Assembly: GCA_963930655.1 (NCBI GenBank)
Contig: OZ005606.1
Location: forward strand, 23,042,001-23,106,000
DNA: 64,000 bases
Reading direction: 5' to 3'
Origin: Myrica gale
Lineage: Eukaryota; Streptophyta; Magnoliopsida; Fagales; Myricaceae
Shown: piece by piece, positions 49,180 through 61,351 of the stretch
Layout: the number at the start of each line of letters is the position of its first letter
Position numbering within the stretch: the stretch's first letter is position 1
Program-made: the position numbers and the translations under genes
Notes under the pieces: model-generated
What the model was told of the DNA's origin: nothing
The model's database searches: none
The model's input: only the letters and a program-made list of their open reading frames with translations

Positions 49180-50739
49180 CCCTTGCTATTGAATGATGGC
49201 CAATTGCAAGAGTCATCTAATATAAATTGGAGAAAATAAATGTTGAGTAGATTAGAAGTGAAGACAAGTACAGAAAAATGATGGACAAATAATAAATACA
49301 TGGAAGCATCTTTGATATATATTGTCCCTTTCAGAAATGACGCATATATATAAAGTTGATACGTACGAACTAGGATTAAACACCGCATGCATATACTACC
49401 ATGCTATCTTATATGGCCACCTGTAAGATCGAACGTTTTGCGGTCAACACCACACCATCATAAAATCAGCTCGCATGCTCTCAAATTATAGGCCTAATTT
49501 TTCTCAATCGATGTGGTCGATAGAATAGACAAAACATGGGTAAGCTCCGAGTCACCAAAACCAACCGATTCGTTTTACAGTTCAGTTAGATGGCTTCTAG
49601 ATATATATGTACAAGTTACCGAGGACCATTGGGTTCGGTCGTCGATTTCGATGTCAATACGAGACAAACACGCTTAATCTCTCTCTCTCTCCCTCTCCCT
49701 TTCCTTCTAATCGTCTCTCCTTGCAGAAAACTGATTGCTAACGTTTGTGTTCAACCTCTGCCTCCTATCTCTCTGCCTCTAATTGTCGTCCATCACCGGC
49801 CGGCAACAATCAACCTGCGATGTAGATGCCCCCTTCTCTCTCTCTCTCTCTCATTTTTTGCGTTTCTGATGCGTAGAGAAATTGCATGAGTTAGTTTTCC
49901 AATAAGGCAATAAGCTTTCCTTAACCCCTCCAAGTTCATCTCTCTCCAGGTCGAGTCAAAAAGTCAATATTTTGGACAAGAAACACATGGAGCCAAATGG
50001 ATCGAGGCTAAAACAAGAATCTAGCGAAAATTGACCAATAACCGTTGGGCCAACGGTGGTGGGTGGTTCTGCATGTGGCCGACACTGAAGGTACTTGGAG
50101 TATCAAGAGCCACCCAAAAGTAACCGCTAGCTAGGGTCAGTACTAATTTGCCTGTCCTAGCTAAGATAAAATTCTAACAAATTCCACAATCTCGAATGCT
50201 TAGCTTCTTCAGACAACTAACTTATGACGACTCCCATTAATAAAGATTCTGAGTTTCGCTTTCTATGTGGCAAATCAAATTCAGATGTCACGAATCCCTT
50301 TTCAACTACGTACAGGGGCGCTGATCCGGACTGGGTTGCAATACTTTTTCTCTATTTAATTTCTTTATCTTCTTTTGAAAAGTACGTGCATGGGAAGTTC
50401 CTTTCATAAACTCTCCCCCTCTATCTCTCTCCCCTAGAGATTGGGAAAGAGAAAGTTCTGGAGTTGGTGAAATCAACTGCAAGTAATCGTCATGATGTTA
50501 CATGGAAAAAAAGAAGAAGAAGCTCATTAATGGCGTGCTAGGCTTAGTACGAAGCATTTTTCCTCTAGCTACAAACTTCCCTGAGGGTTCTGTGATGATG
50601 CAACTGTACTCTTGAGGGAAAACGTTTAAAACAAAAAAAGAAAAACAAAAGCTCATTATAATTAATTAAGGAACATAAAAGAGGACCATTCATTAAGGAA
50701 CATAAGAAAAGTACGTTATATTGTTGTGGCGAACTCTAA
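49180..50739. other. Intergenic DNA, no gene
   Basis: CT-rich tracts (CTCTCTCT at 49.68 and 49.83 kb) create short open frames. No homologous motif or exon structure was found. Confidence 0.5.
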
Positions 50740-50940
50740 GGTTGTGTTTGTGTTGTAATATTTTTGGTATGGGAATATGTGTTGGTATTGAGTTTAGTGA
50801 AAAGGTGAAGAGATAGGTAATTTTTTATAATTTTTGTAATTTTTTATATTTTTTTATAGGAGAGAGAGATAGATTATATTGGAGTATTTTATTAGGAGAG
50901 AGATAAAATGTTGGGGATAATTGGATTTGCAAACGCAGCC
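50740..50940. mobile_element. Tourist-like MITE, copy B (201 bp)
   Basis: GGTTGTGTTTG at the left end pairs with CAAACGCAGCC at the right; TAA flanks both sides. It shares most of its sequence with copy C (for example GGTATTG(A/G)GTTTAGTG then AAAAGGTGAAGAGA). Confidence 0.9.
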
Positions 50941-51427
50941 TAAACCTCATGATGGCTTATAGCAAAAGTCGGCTATGATCAGATTACACACAATGTCTTA
51001 ATTAATGTAGTGGTCCTTTACCTTACTAGATAAGAGGGTAGGAATTTAGCCCACCTAATATTTGGGTTCTCGAGTGCTTCCTTGCCAAGTATTCTTGGTC
51101 AAGTTTTTTGCTTTACAAGTTGCCAATAATTAATGGAAAATCAGATTTCTCTCTCAAGTTTTAACTAAAAGAAGTGAAACCAAATTAAATATAGACATCT
51201 CATTACTTAAATATTGGCTCTTTAAAGCCTAAGTAAAATAAAATTATTAACAAAAATAGGTGTAATTTGTATGCTCTAATCTACTTCGAATGGGAGCAAG
51301 TAATTTAATTCTCTCCTCATGGACCAACAGAAGAGAGCACATATTTCGTCAAAGATAAATTCAAACAGATATTTTGCTCTGTCACCAAGAAAAAAGGGAA
51401 CCTAGCTAGCTATTTTCCTATTGCCTA
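50941..51427. other. Spacer between two MITE copies
   Basis: About 490 bp of AT-rich DNA; nothing recognised. Confidence 0.5.
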
Positions 51428-51625
51428 GGTTGTGTTTGTGTTGTAATATTTTTGGTATGAGAATATGTGTTGGTATTGGGTTTAGTGAAAAGGTGAAGAG
51501 AGAGGTAATTTTTTATATTTTTTTGTAATATTTTATATTTTTTGATATAAGAGAGAGATTATATTGGATTATTTTATTAGGAGTGAGAGAATATTTTTGG
51601 TAAAATTTTGTAAGTGAACGCAGCC
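51428..51625. mobile_element. Tourist-like MITE, copy C (198 bp)
   Basis: GGTTGTGTTTG at the left and AACGCAGCC at the right, flanked by CTA on both sides. Same orientation as copy B and close to it in sequence. Confidence 0.9.
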
Positions 51626-52305
51626 CTAGAATTTGAAGGAAAAATACTTTTTGGACTGAAAATCATTTCCAGAAGATTTACAGCACAAGCATGCTTTGCA
51701 TTTCAAGAGGGGTATGTATATATTTAAAATGAAAATTATTTTGGAGGTGAATTCTAGAATATTTTGGGCTAAATAGAAGCCGAATGACCAAGTAACTCGA
51801 TTGAACAAAGATATAAATATAAATATTATAACTTCAATATTTTATAAAACTTTTCTTCACAAACACGTGTAAATGGAATCTTAGTAGATCTGTAAAGGAT
51901 GAAGAATATTATAGACCAATCTTATAGTAAATTGAGAAAAATATATATTACGCTTCCATCTTATCCAAAACAGCTGATAATTATAATTAAAGAGGTTACC
52001 TATGGGTTTAAGTCACAAATTTAAATTCCATAAAATTTGCAAAATATATAACGGTGGGTTACCGGCACAAGAAAAAAAAAAAGCAAAAGAAAAAGCATCT
52101 TCCATATCTTAACCCTCCACAGGCGTAGTCCTGGAGACAGATCACGCGCTTGTTTGGACTTTTTGCCAGGCTCTGACACAAGTGCTTACGTGTACAACAT
52201 ATTCGATAAAATCACATAAAGGAAAATGCAAAATTAACTAAAAGGAAGGATTAGCATAACTTCACAGCCTCGAAGCTCACAAACCAACCAAGAGCTTCCA
52301 CGTAT
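51626..52305. other. Intergenic DNA and distal promoter of the TGA gene
   Basis: No gene recognised. Sequence turns GC-richer from about 52.1 kb, where the TGA promoter probably begins. Confidence 0.45.
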
Positions 52306-52311
52306 CACGTG
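52306..52311. promoter_or_regulatory. G-box CACGTG upstream of the TGA gene
   Basis: A perfect palindromic G-box lies roughly 2.1 kb before the start codon, but only about 100-150 bp before the likely transcription start, because the 5' UTR contains a long intron. bZIP and bHLH factors bind this core. The site is seen; its use is inferred. Confidence 0.5.
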
Positions 52312-52343
52312 CCAGTCTTGTTGGCGAATCAACCCCTCTATCA

Positions 52344-52351
52344 TGACGTCA
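52344..52351. promoter_or_regulatory. TGACGTCA palindrome (TGA/as-1-type site)
   Basis: A perfect 8-bp palindrome contains the TGACG core bound by TGA factors on both strands. It lies 33 bp downstream of the G-box, in the presumed promoter of a TGA-factor gene, so autoregulation is plausible. Confidence 0.5.
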
Positions 52352-52429
52352 ATCGAGGTTGTCATGCGTGACAGTATGCTGAGCGCGTGATAAGGGGAGG
52401 TGTGCGTTCGTTAGGTGATTTTCCAATCG

Positions 52430-54407
52430 CTCTCTCTCTTCTGTAGCCTTCCCTCGGTACTGTTTAGGAAACACGGAGACGTTAAAGTTTGACTGTAGCG
52501 TTCAAATAATGAACCTAAAGTTTCTATAATATTTTATTATTTTATTATTTCTTATATAATTGTATAATCTTTTGTCCGTATTGATGTTGTTTACTCGCTT
52601 CCGTTTCTTTAATCTTTTAGTCGTTACGTTGCTTTTGGTTTTTGTTTGCTTGCGGGGAATAAACGGTATTTAATTCGCTGAAGATGAGCTTAAAACAGTT
52701 TTGAAGTGTGAAATTTGGTTTTCCTGAGCTGAATTTGGGAGCTTGGTTGCTAAATCAGAATTTAGCAGGTCTGTTTCTTCGTTCTTTACCAACTTCATTT
52801 TGTTGCTCTGTTTTTTCTTCTCACTGAAACTGGGTTTTCATGGAAGACATATCTGTTGTACTTGTGGGGCTTGTTGTTGATCTAAGTAGTTCTTTATGCA
52901 CTGCCTATTTGCTTGGTATAACTCCGGCTGATTTGAGAACTTTGTTGTTTTGGTCAGTTTTTTGGGAGGGCTATGTGGATTTTGGCGCCATTTTGCTGCA
53001 AAGAACTCATTGGAGCGTGTTGGGAAGGGTAAGCACACTTTGGTAACTTGTTTTTGTGAACCTTATCTGGATAGTAAACGTTTACTTCCTTTCTTTTCTT
53101 CCCCTGATTGGTAAGTAACGACAACTACCACACTGTCCACCCTTAAGTAATGGCGGCGGAGGTGCTAGTTGAGCTAGTGTGCGAGGGAAGTAAATGTTGA
53201 GGTTCTGCTATGCAAATCTCTGTCATATCTGTTGCTGTTTTTTTAGAATCTAGTCTACGCGGCTTCGGTTTCATTTGCATAGAATTGGTTGAAGTGATTT
53301 TGAATCAGAAACAGACAGAAGTGTAACATTTTAGGCAGTTGGATAGATATGACGTCTTCAAGTAAGGCATCAAAGAGAAAGTCGAGGAGAAGTTCATGAT
53401 GATAGTATATGTTTTTTTTTTTCTATTTTATAGTTTGACGAATTTTTGGTTTGCTTGTTCACTTAGCTATTTCTTGGGAAGGCCTTTTAGTCTGATTTTT
53501 TAGAGATTATGTCATCATAAATATTGGATGTCCCAAAAGGGAAAACTTTTGTTATAGGTTGTTGTATTTGGTGTTAGAAGATAGGCAAAAGTTTAGCAAT
53601 CTAAAAAGCATAGCAACATATCTTTAGGAGTTGGCTCACTTTCAATCTGATTTGTCGAAAAGATTATACATATTTTCCATGTTCAAGATTCATGTTTAGG
53701 CAAGACAACCAGGGCTTAGGGAACTTTTATGGGATTTTCTTTTTCTTGTTTTTCAGTAAGTAAATTTTTTGGGATTTCGTAGGTTATTGTTGGAGAAGAT
53801 AAGAAAGTTTTGGTAATTACCCTTGATTGTTGTCATCTGTATTATTTGTTGACATGTAATGAGATTTGTAGAAACATAGACGCAATGCAAGAGAGGATTT
53901 ATATCTTCAGTTCTGAGCACTACTACTTTCAGCATTCGGTTAATTTAATTTTAAACAAATAAGGAGGGCACCTAATGTGAGGGTCTAATGCAAGGTAAAT
54001 GCTAAAAGGACTGGCTGAGTATATGCACTTACCACTTTATATCCGTTTGTTTAGATGAGTTTATTTTGACCAGAAGTGCTGCTCATCTTCATATAGCCAA
54101 ACTTTACTAAGTACCTGTACGACCATCGTTTGTGATCTGGAAAATAATGGTAGACAGGTTTCAAAAATAAGCTGAGCACTCGTTTGTTGATTAGAAGTAA
54201 GATTTATAGTGTGATTTTCCTTTTTAGTTTCTACCCTTTTTTTTGTCATCCTGTTGATCACTTGTGTTTCCTAGACATTTCTAGACTACCTTTAGGATGA
54301 CATGTCTAATGTGATTTTCCTCATGCAATGCTGCAAGCAAAGTTTTAGTGATTTGCCTCTCTTTTTTCTTATTCTTTTTCTGTTTCTTTCCATGTTAATC
54401 AAAGGTT
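52430..54407 (+). other. TGA gene 5' UTR and its long first intron
   Basis: The leader probably runs from near 52.43 kb to a donor at AATTTAGCAG|GTCTG (about 52770). The acceptor precedes GTTATG at about 54404. No coding exon is seen between. Short frames at 52.84-53.05 kb are not credible. Confidence 0.5.
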
Positions 54408-57400
54408 ATGAGCTCTGCTTCAACTCAACTTGTCACCTCAAGAAGGATGGGCATATATGATCCGTTCCAACCGGTTAGCATGTGGGTAGACACCTTCAAA
54501 GGTGATGGTATCCCGAATACAGGAGCTTCCACAATTTTGCAGGAAGATGATAGTTTGCATAACAAGGTGAAGATAGACGAGCCAGACCGCTTTGTTTTTT
54601 AATATAGTAATATTGTGTAACTCCCGAGTTTAACGATTTTCTGAAATGGTTCTCTAGTCTGAATTTCTGCCTCATGAATCAATGGGACCTTCCAGAAACA
54701 ATCAAGAAGGAAACAATTCTACTGATAAGGTTAAGAAATTGGCCACATGGTCTATCTCTCCCCCCAAGCTCAATTTCCTTATGCAATATATTTGTGTCAT
54801 CTGCTTATGTTATATATTTATCATACAAAGAGTACTGTTGTCAAAGTTTGTAGATTGTGCATAGAATGTACATCAAATAATTGCTCCTTGTATGGATTGC
54901 ACATCAAGAACTTTTTATTATGCTTGATCCTAATTCAGTTAGGTGGTGTTTACCTCGATACTGGGCACATAATGATCTGATCGAAATATGGCATTAGTTG
55001 CCAGATCAATGATGATAATGTAGATGTACATATCTTTGTACAGGTACAGAGACGCCTGGCACAAAATCGTGAAGCTGCTCGTAAAAGTCGCTTACGGAAA
55101 AAGGTAAAAAGAACTGGATTACTGTAATAGCTTCACAGTTGGGACTTGTCAAGCTCATGAAGCTTTAGTATTTGTTTTATTCTCCTAGGCCTATGTTCAA
55201 CAGTTAGAATCAAGCCGCTTGAAGTTGGCACAACTGGAGCTAGAACTTGACAGAGCTAGGAAGCAGGTTAGGTGAAACTCAACCTTTTTCTGTTTTCCCC
55301 CTATCATCAAATGTCTTTTCTCATTGACCGCACACTCAAATGTCAGTGGCCATCTAATAGCCTCTGAATGTATGATTGCAGGGTGCGTATGTAGGCAGTG
55401 CGCTAGATACTGGTCATGTAGGATTTTCTGGAAATGTAAACTCGGGTTTGTTATTCCTACTGATAGCAATTACCTTTCTATGCTATATTGTATTCATCCA
55501 CCTTCTATGTCCTACTACTCTTTATTGTTAGATTTATTTCTTGTGCTCATTTCTTTTGTATGTTGAGGAGCCTGAATTTTGTGTTTAAACATCTTAATTC
55601 AGTTTGAGATAGGTTGCGTTGTAGAAGTATGACTATCTATTCCTTTTTTCCATCTTTTTTCATGAATAAAAAAGGCAAGGGGGGAGGAGGAGACTGGAGG
55701 TTACGACTCTTTTCGGGCTTGACTATAGTAGCACCTTTAGTCGCTGGGAATCTCTTACAAGGGGCCTTAAAAGACTCCCAAAAACCGTGCAATGCAGTAT
55801 TGATGCGAGGGAACTGCAAGCACTCCCTCAAGAAAGACAAGTCATAGACTGATCCTAGTCCCTCCAAAAGTATAGTAGGGAAAGAGTTGGTGGGCGGGGA
55901 TCGTGGACATAAGTATTTTCCCCTGAGTGTTGAATTTATGATCTCCACCAAACTACATGGAAATCAGTTTTTACTACTAGTAAACTCCTCTTGTGATTAC
56001 AAGTAGGAGTAGTATAGCCTCTTCATGCACTGAAGTTTCAACTATGAATTTATGTGATGGTCATAACAACTATGCCAGGAATTTATAACACCTGTATCAA
56101 TTGTGAGTATTTAGTGATTATGAAATATGCATGGCGGGCACCAAAAAACACTTTAACTTGGAAATTTTCGTGAGAAAATCACGTATTCTCTTGTGTTACT
56201 TTTTAGTCTATTTTTCCAGATTTTTCGCATTAAAGCTCGTTCTGTTCTTTAAAATAGTCTCAACTGTGAATCTTGCAGGCATTGCTGCATTTGAGATTGA
56301 ATACTCACACTGGGTAGAAGAGCAGCATAGACAGATTTGTGAACTTAGAAATGCATTGCAAGCTCATATAACTGAAATAGAACTTCACATACTTGTAGAG
56401 AATGGCATAAACCATTATCATAATCTCATTCGCATGAAGGCAGATGCTACAAAGGCCGATGTCTTTTATATAATGTCTGGAGTGTGGAGAACATCAACAG
56501 AACGCTTTTTCCTTTGGATTGGAGGATTCCGCCCATCAGAACTTCTGAATGTAATGAGTTTGGTTCATTTAATCTCAGCGCTTTAAGTTTACTCTCGTGT
56601 TACTGTTCAAACAAGTTGTCTCTTTTTTACTTTATTGTCTTTTTCTCTGGGATTGACTCTCTATTTTACATCACAACTATCTGTGGTCGCATATCTTCAA
56701 CCCTGTAGTATCTTAAAATGACAAACTACTGTTTAGCTGCCATATTATGGACTTTGTTTTTCAAAAAGTTTTCACACAGCACAGGGTGACCTTGTTTTGG
56801 CAGATGACCTCTTGCAATCTGCACAATTTCACGGCTTTGAAGGTGTTTCATGGCAATTAATAAGAGTAAGGTGTTACTGAACAGCATAGCATTTGGGGCA
56901 TGGTGGTTAGTGGTAGTGCACTTCAAACAAAGTTTTCAACGTCACGCAGCTGAAAATGCCACTTTAATAAGTAGCTTCAGGAGTTGCACCTGGAGTTTTC
57001 TCTGTACTGTGTAGTTGTTTTCTCATTAACAATTTTTTCTTCAAGAATCAACATTAGTACAGCAGGACAGTTGATTCTATGCTAAATTACTTCACCACAG
57101 CTAACTGTTTCCCGTTTAGACCAGTGATGTTGGTTCATTTAACTGTTGTGGCTCACATGCTTTGAATATGAGATAACTAGGTCATCATGATTTGTTGTGC
57201 TATAACGCTATTCATAGATGTGTAATGTCTTTATTCTTTTGACAGGTCCTTAGGCCACAACTTGAGCCTTTAACTGATCAACAACTTCATAGCATAGGCA
57301 ACCTCCGACAATCATCTCAACAAGCAGAAGATGCCCTCTCACAAGGAATGGATAAACTCCAGCAGAGTCTGGCCCAGGGCATAGGAGCTGAATCAGTAAA

Positions 57401-58045
57401 TTCAGGTAACTATGGGTCTCAGATGGCTGCCGCAATGGAGAAGTTGGAAGCACTGGAGGGATTCGTGAACCAGGTAATATATTAAAGATGCCCACCATGA
57501 AGAATTTTATTCGACCTCAGCATTTTGAATCGTATTTAGGGCAGTTAACTGACCTTTGTGAAGAGAACTTCCGCTAATTCAAAACTGGCTTCTTGAAGAT
57601 TATAAGATACTACTGGGTATTTGAATGAATTAAGTGCATCCAGAACTTTGGGCTCCAGAGACTAAGCTACTCTATATATACATCAACCTGTTAAGATTAG
57701 GATATAGCTCTATTGTCAATGCTTAATTATTTGAGGAAAGCAGAAGGTGTCCTGATAATCTAGCACTTGAGGAACAAATATACGATTCAAAGGAACAAGG
57801 TTTCTGTCGTAAGGGGTTTTGTAATGTATGCAATGCCCTTATGTATGAATTGCTGACATTTTTTTACTTTTTGTTGCCCTTCTACAAATCAGGCAGATCA
57901 CCTTCGTCAACAGACTCTGCAGCATATGTCTCGCATCCTAACAACTCACCAAGCAGCTCGAGGCTTGCTCGCATTGGGGGAGTACTTTCATCGTCTTCGT
58001 GCTCTCAGTTCACTTTGGGCTGCTCGTCCTCGTGAACCTGCTTAG
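54408..58045 (+). CDS. TGA7: TGA bZIP transcription factor, TGA3/TGA7-like, 361 aa
   Basis: Eight coding exons join cleanly: 54408-54566, 54658-54729, 55044-55103, 55189-55266, 55382-55445, 56279-56550, 57246-57473 and 57893-58045. The start MSSASTQLVTSRRMG is followed by the conserved YDPFQPVSMW. The basic region (about residues 80-97) reads QRRLAQNREAARKSRLRKK and the short zipper is at 98-123. From about 146 the DOG1/NPR1-interaction region begins (IAAFEIEYSHWVEEQ), with RTSTERFFLWIGGFRPSELL in the middle and LGEYFHRLRALSSLWAARP at the end. TGA proteins bind TGACG (as-1) elements and act with NPR1 in salicylate and detoxification responses. The length and the FRPSELLN...EPLTDQQL wording fit clade III (TGA3/TGA7). 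The two redox cysteines of the TGA1/TGA4 clade are Gly and Ser here (GNLRQSS), which also excludes clade I. The exact ortholog within clade III is not certain. Confidence 0.92.
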
Positions 58046-59123
58046 CCAAGATAGTACCCTCTGGAATCACCATAAAGACGTAAACGACATATATAGGTTG
58101 TAGTTGCGACCCTTGTTCACGCCTCAGCTTCAAAGGGATTGAATACTGTACTTTTGGTCGCAAAACAGTTTCTCTAGTTTGATAAGGTGTACCGAGTAGA
58201 GTGTTAGGAAATTTAAGTTTCCTTGTCATGCATGTCGTTTACAATATCGTGTATATTTGATAAGAAGGTAAATTTGAGATTAGTACTTGTCGGGAAACAT
58301 GTTGGTTGAGATGATTGTCTGCAGCGTAAAGGCACATCCAATGCACAAACACCCTTCCTTTCTTCTCATGGAAAAAGGAAAGAATGCCGTTGTCCATTGG
58401 ATGCTTTAGAGACAGGACATTACCAAAAAGATCAGAGAATGTGCTCCAATGTTTTACCTTACAAATTGTTAACTGTCAGGAGTTGGGGCATGCCAGCCAC
58501 TGCACAAACAAAGAGAAGAAACACAATTGAGCGGGGGAGTTTATGTTGTCTGTACTGCACTCACCTAAAGCAAGAGAGAAGCAAAAAAAGGCTGAAGCTG
58601 CAGAAGTAGCTAGTGCTGAAAAACAGGAAAACAGCTGCACCAGCCATTCTGGTAAGTTCTAAGGAAACAGCTTAAAGATGCAGTTTGGTTTCTTACAAAG
58701 TTTAAGGACTTCTTAGACACCAGGAAACGTTGCTTTGCTCATTCACAAAATGTGGCATTTCTTTTCTTCCAAAAGCATGAGCAAGGCAGCTGGCGTTCCA
58801 GATGGCATACAAGAGATAACAAAGCATTTTCCCCCCTAAGTTGCCTTGCCATCCACCGACTAGCAGACCCGCAATCTTACTCTGAGAGAACATCACACTG
58901 CTCACGGGACTTGCACCATGCTCTCTGTCAGAAAGGACAACTAAAGAAGAGACGATTCCGATCCTCAAGAATCTCACTGCATATGTTGCAGCAATTGCTA
59001 GGTATTGAGTCCGTATCTAAGAATCTTGTCGTGAGAACTTAAAACACAACCATGGATAGGTTGCCAGAGGATGAGAGCATAACATAAATGACTTCAGAAA
59101 ATCAACCCACTCTGAACTACCAG
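58046..59123. other. TGA 3' UTR and intergenic DNA
   Basis: The 3' UTR should occupy the first 200-250 bp. The remainder shows no gene; frames at 58.4-59.04 kb on both strands overlap one another and have no known motif. Confidence 0.5.
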
Positions 59124-59137
59124 TCTTAGCAATTGAC

Positions 59138-59435
59138 AAAATAAGATCAAGTCATTTTACACTCTCAAATTACCAAAATAATCTCAAACATGGTCTCAAC
59201 TATCATATTTGACACATTGAGTCTCCAAATTTTCAAATTCAATCATTTTGTGCTCTGAAATAAAAATCTGACAATCAAAATTATGTCACATGACTCATTT
59301 ATAACATATGTGTCATGATTTTGACGATATGATGAAATTTAATAGTTTTACGGCTCAATATGTTGTTAGTTGAAACTCCTATTCGAGATTGTTTTGATAG
59401 TTGGAGATGTAAAATGACTTTTTCCCGACGACTAT
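59138..59435. mobile_element. Inverted-repeat element, about 298 bp
   Basis: Arms: AAGTCATTTTACACTCTCAA on the left and reverse complement AAGTCATTTTACATCTCCAA on the right, followed on both by AATCTC and AACT-type matches. It sits between direct repeats TCTTAGCAATTGAC (59124-59137) and TCTTAGGAATTGAC (59436-59449). Confidence 0.7.
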
Positions 59436-59449
59436 TCTTAGGAATTGAC

Positions 59450-60010
59450 ACCTTTAAACTACCACTTTTCTACAAAGTTGTCCCTTCAATTCAAATTTAA
59501 CCTTTGACGTAAAAAATAATTCCGTAATTTAAGATAATAAAATGTAAATTTTCTATAATCTTCTTATACAAAGAAGACCTCTATGTGTAATTAAGAAAAT
59601 CAGAATATAGTATGCTAGTAGTACAATATTGAAATGCTTACTGAACAAAACAACGAAGGTGTCTAATAAGACAACGAAGGTGTCCTGATACAGAGAAGAG
59701 ATTCGAGAAGCCAAACTGCCCGCGTGTCCACATTTTGCCAATTTGAACACCTCCATTTGTTGGGGATTCTACTTTGTTATTTTGGGATGACGAGATGGGC
59801 AAACTGGTAATATAGTTCTCACTAACTGTCATAGAACAGGAATCCCAACCGTTCACACTCACAGAAGTGCAAAATTTCAAAAATAGTACCAAAATACAAA
59901 AGGAAGAAAATATGAAGATTCAGATTAGATTCAGATTCAGATTCAGTCAGATTCTCGTGTGTATGTAGAGTATTGGAACCTCTTTTCACTTACTTCACGT
60001 CTTCAACCTT
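59450..60010. other. Intergenic DNA
   Basis: No gene seen. A short GATTCA hexamer repeat lies at about 59919-59945. Confidence 0.5.
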
Positions 60011-60029
60011 AGGAGCCGAGCAAATAGTG

Positions 60030-60262
60030 CCAAATTGGCACTGTCTAGGAAACCCTACCTGTTCGTTCTCAATCTGCTGTTGACTGTGCGGTTTCTGAGC
60101 TCAAAAACGCTGAGAAACATGAGCAATCTGAGAACAATCTGTCGGCCTCACATCGTCTTCTTCGGGAAAAGATTCGGTCCAAAGAAGTCACGTTCAAAGA
60201 GCTCCAAAGCACCGGTCCAGATTTGAAGAAGCGGATCAAACGATATGATTTTCGCCCCACTT
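60030..60262 (+). pseudogene. Orphan coiled-coil exon-like frame
   Basis: After a potential acceptor (CTGTCTAG, ending near 60030) one frame stays open to a stop at about 60262. It encodes a strongly charged helical segment with SELKNAEKHEQSENNL, SHRLLREKIRSKEV and DLKKRIKRYDF. The composition is protein-like and unlike the surrounding non-coding DNA, but there is no start codon and I could find no partner exon. A second frame overlapping it starts at 60035 and looks like chance. It may be a gene fragment captured by a transposon, or the last exon of a decayed gene. No function can be given. Confidence 0.35.
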
Positions 60263-61351
60263 AATGATAAAAGTGGAATTGTTTGAAAGGCTCGGCTTTA
60301 GCTCAGTTTTTTTACACTCAATTGTAGCCGTCTTCCCCAACAAGCATGTTTGTCATTTTATCCACCATCTCCACGCTACATTGACGAGCCAGGATCCGTC
60401 AAGAAAAAGTGCAGAATCGACGCAACTTTGTCGTCGTCGTCGCTTAGCTTATTTCAAAGGGGCGTAACCTGGGTCAGCCCACCCATACTCCCGCCACTCA
60501 TTCCCTTGTCATTGCATGTGTTTGTACCATTTGCTACATAATTTTTCTTTGCACTTTCGTACTTCTAATCTTGAAAATTTACAGTGTGAATTTAAACACA
60601 AAATAGCTTTGACAAATTTTGTGCTACATTCTCTGGCATTTTATCAAATACGTCATGGGCAAAGAAAATCTAGAAGCTGCTGGCAGCATGTGGTTACAAT
60701 AGAAATGCCTCAACACATCAACACAACTGAATCAAAGATGAAGAAGAAGGAAGGACAACTAAGTGATTCCACCAGGTTCTGCTGACTTGGGTGTTGGGTG
60801 AGATGCACTTTGGGATGATGCTGCAAGAGATAGTCAAATTTTCAGATTCATCTCTCATTCGGATTTCTTTCCTTCTTTCATTTGGATTTCTTTCCTTTTC
60901 TGGTGTGAGAATAGAGCAAGCTGATATGAATATCCCATAATGATCATTGACCCAAAAACAAAGGAAGATACAATGATCCAAAGAAGAAAATACAATGTCT
61001 TTTATCAACTCTATTCCAAAATCTTCCGTGAGAAATTTTTTGAGGATGAAAATGGAGAAAACAGGGGGAACAGGGAAGCTTCTGCAAGACGAATCAATGT
61101 CTGAAAAAATTAGATTTTAAACCAAAGTTGAGTCATGCTGAGCCAAAACCAAGCCATGAGCCGGTCTCACCCTCATTAAATGAGCTGTCTAAATCCTATC
61201 CATTGGATTTGAAAAATGAAATCTTAACCGTTCCTTTGATAATCTTTGAACATAACTTCTTTGGACCGAATCTTTTCCCGTCTTCTTCTCCTCCTTCATA
61301 ACTTGCAGACAGAGAGCTCGAGCGAGGGTTTCATTTCGAGATCCTAACTGC
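60263..61351. other. Intergenic DNA and J-protein promoter
   Basis: No gene recognised. The last ~100 bp should be the 5' UTR of the J-domain gene. Confidence 0.45.

Noticed and set aside
49590-49889. 99-residue frame beginning MASRYICTSYRG
   Set aside because: Driven by CT-repeat tracts; no splice partner, domain or homolog recognised.
52838-53046. Frames on both strands at the start of the TGA gene
   Set aside because: They lie in the presumed 5' UTR intron, overlap one another, and the conserved TGA N terminus starts at 54408.
58397-59042. Opposed frames of 70-96 residues after the TGA gene
   Set aside because: They overlap on both strands and show no motif; probably chance in 3' flanking DNA.
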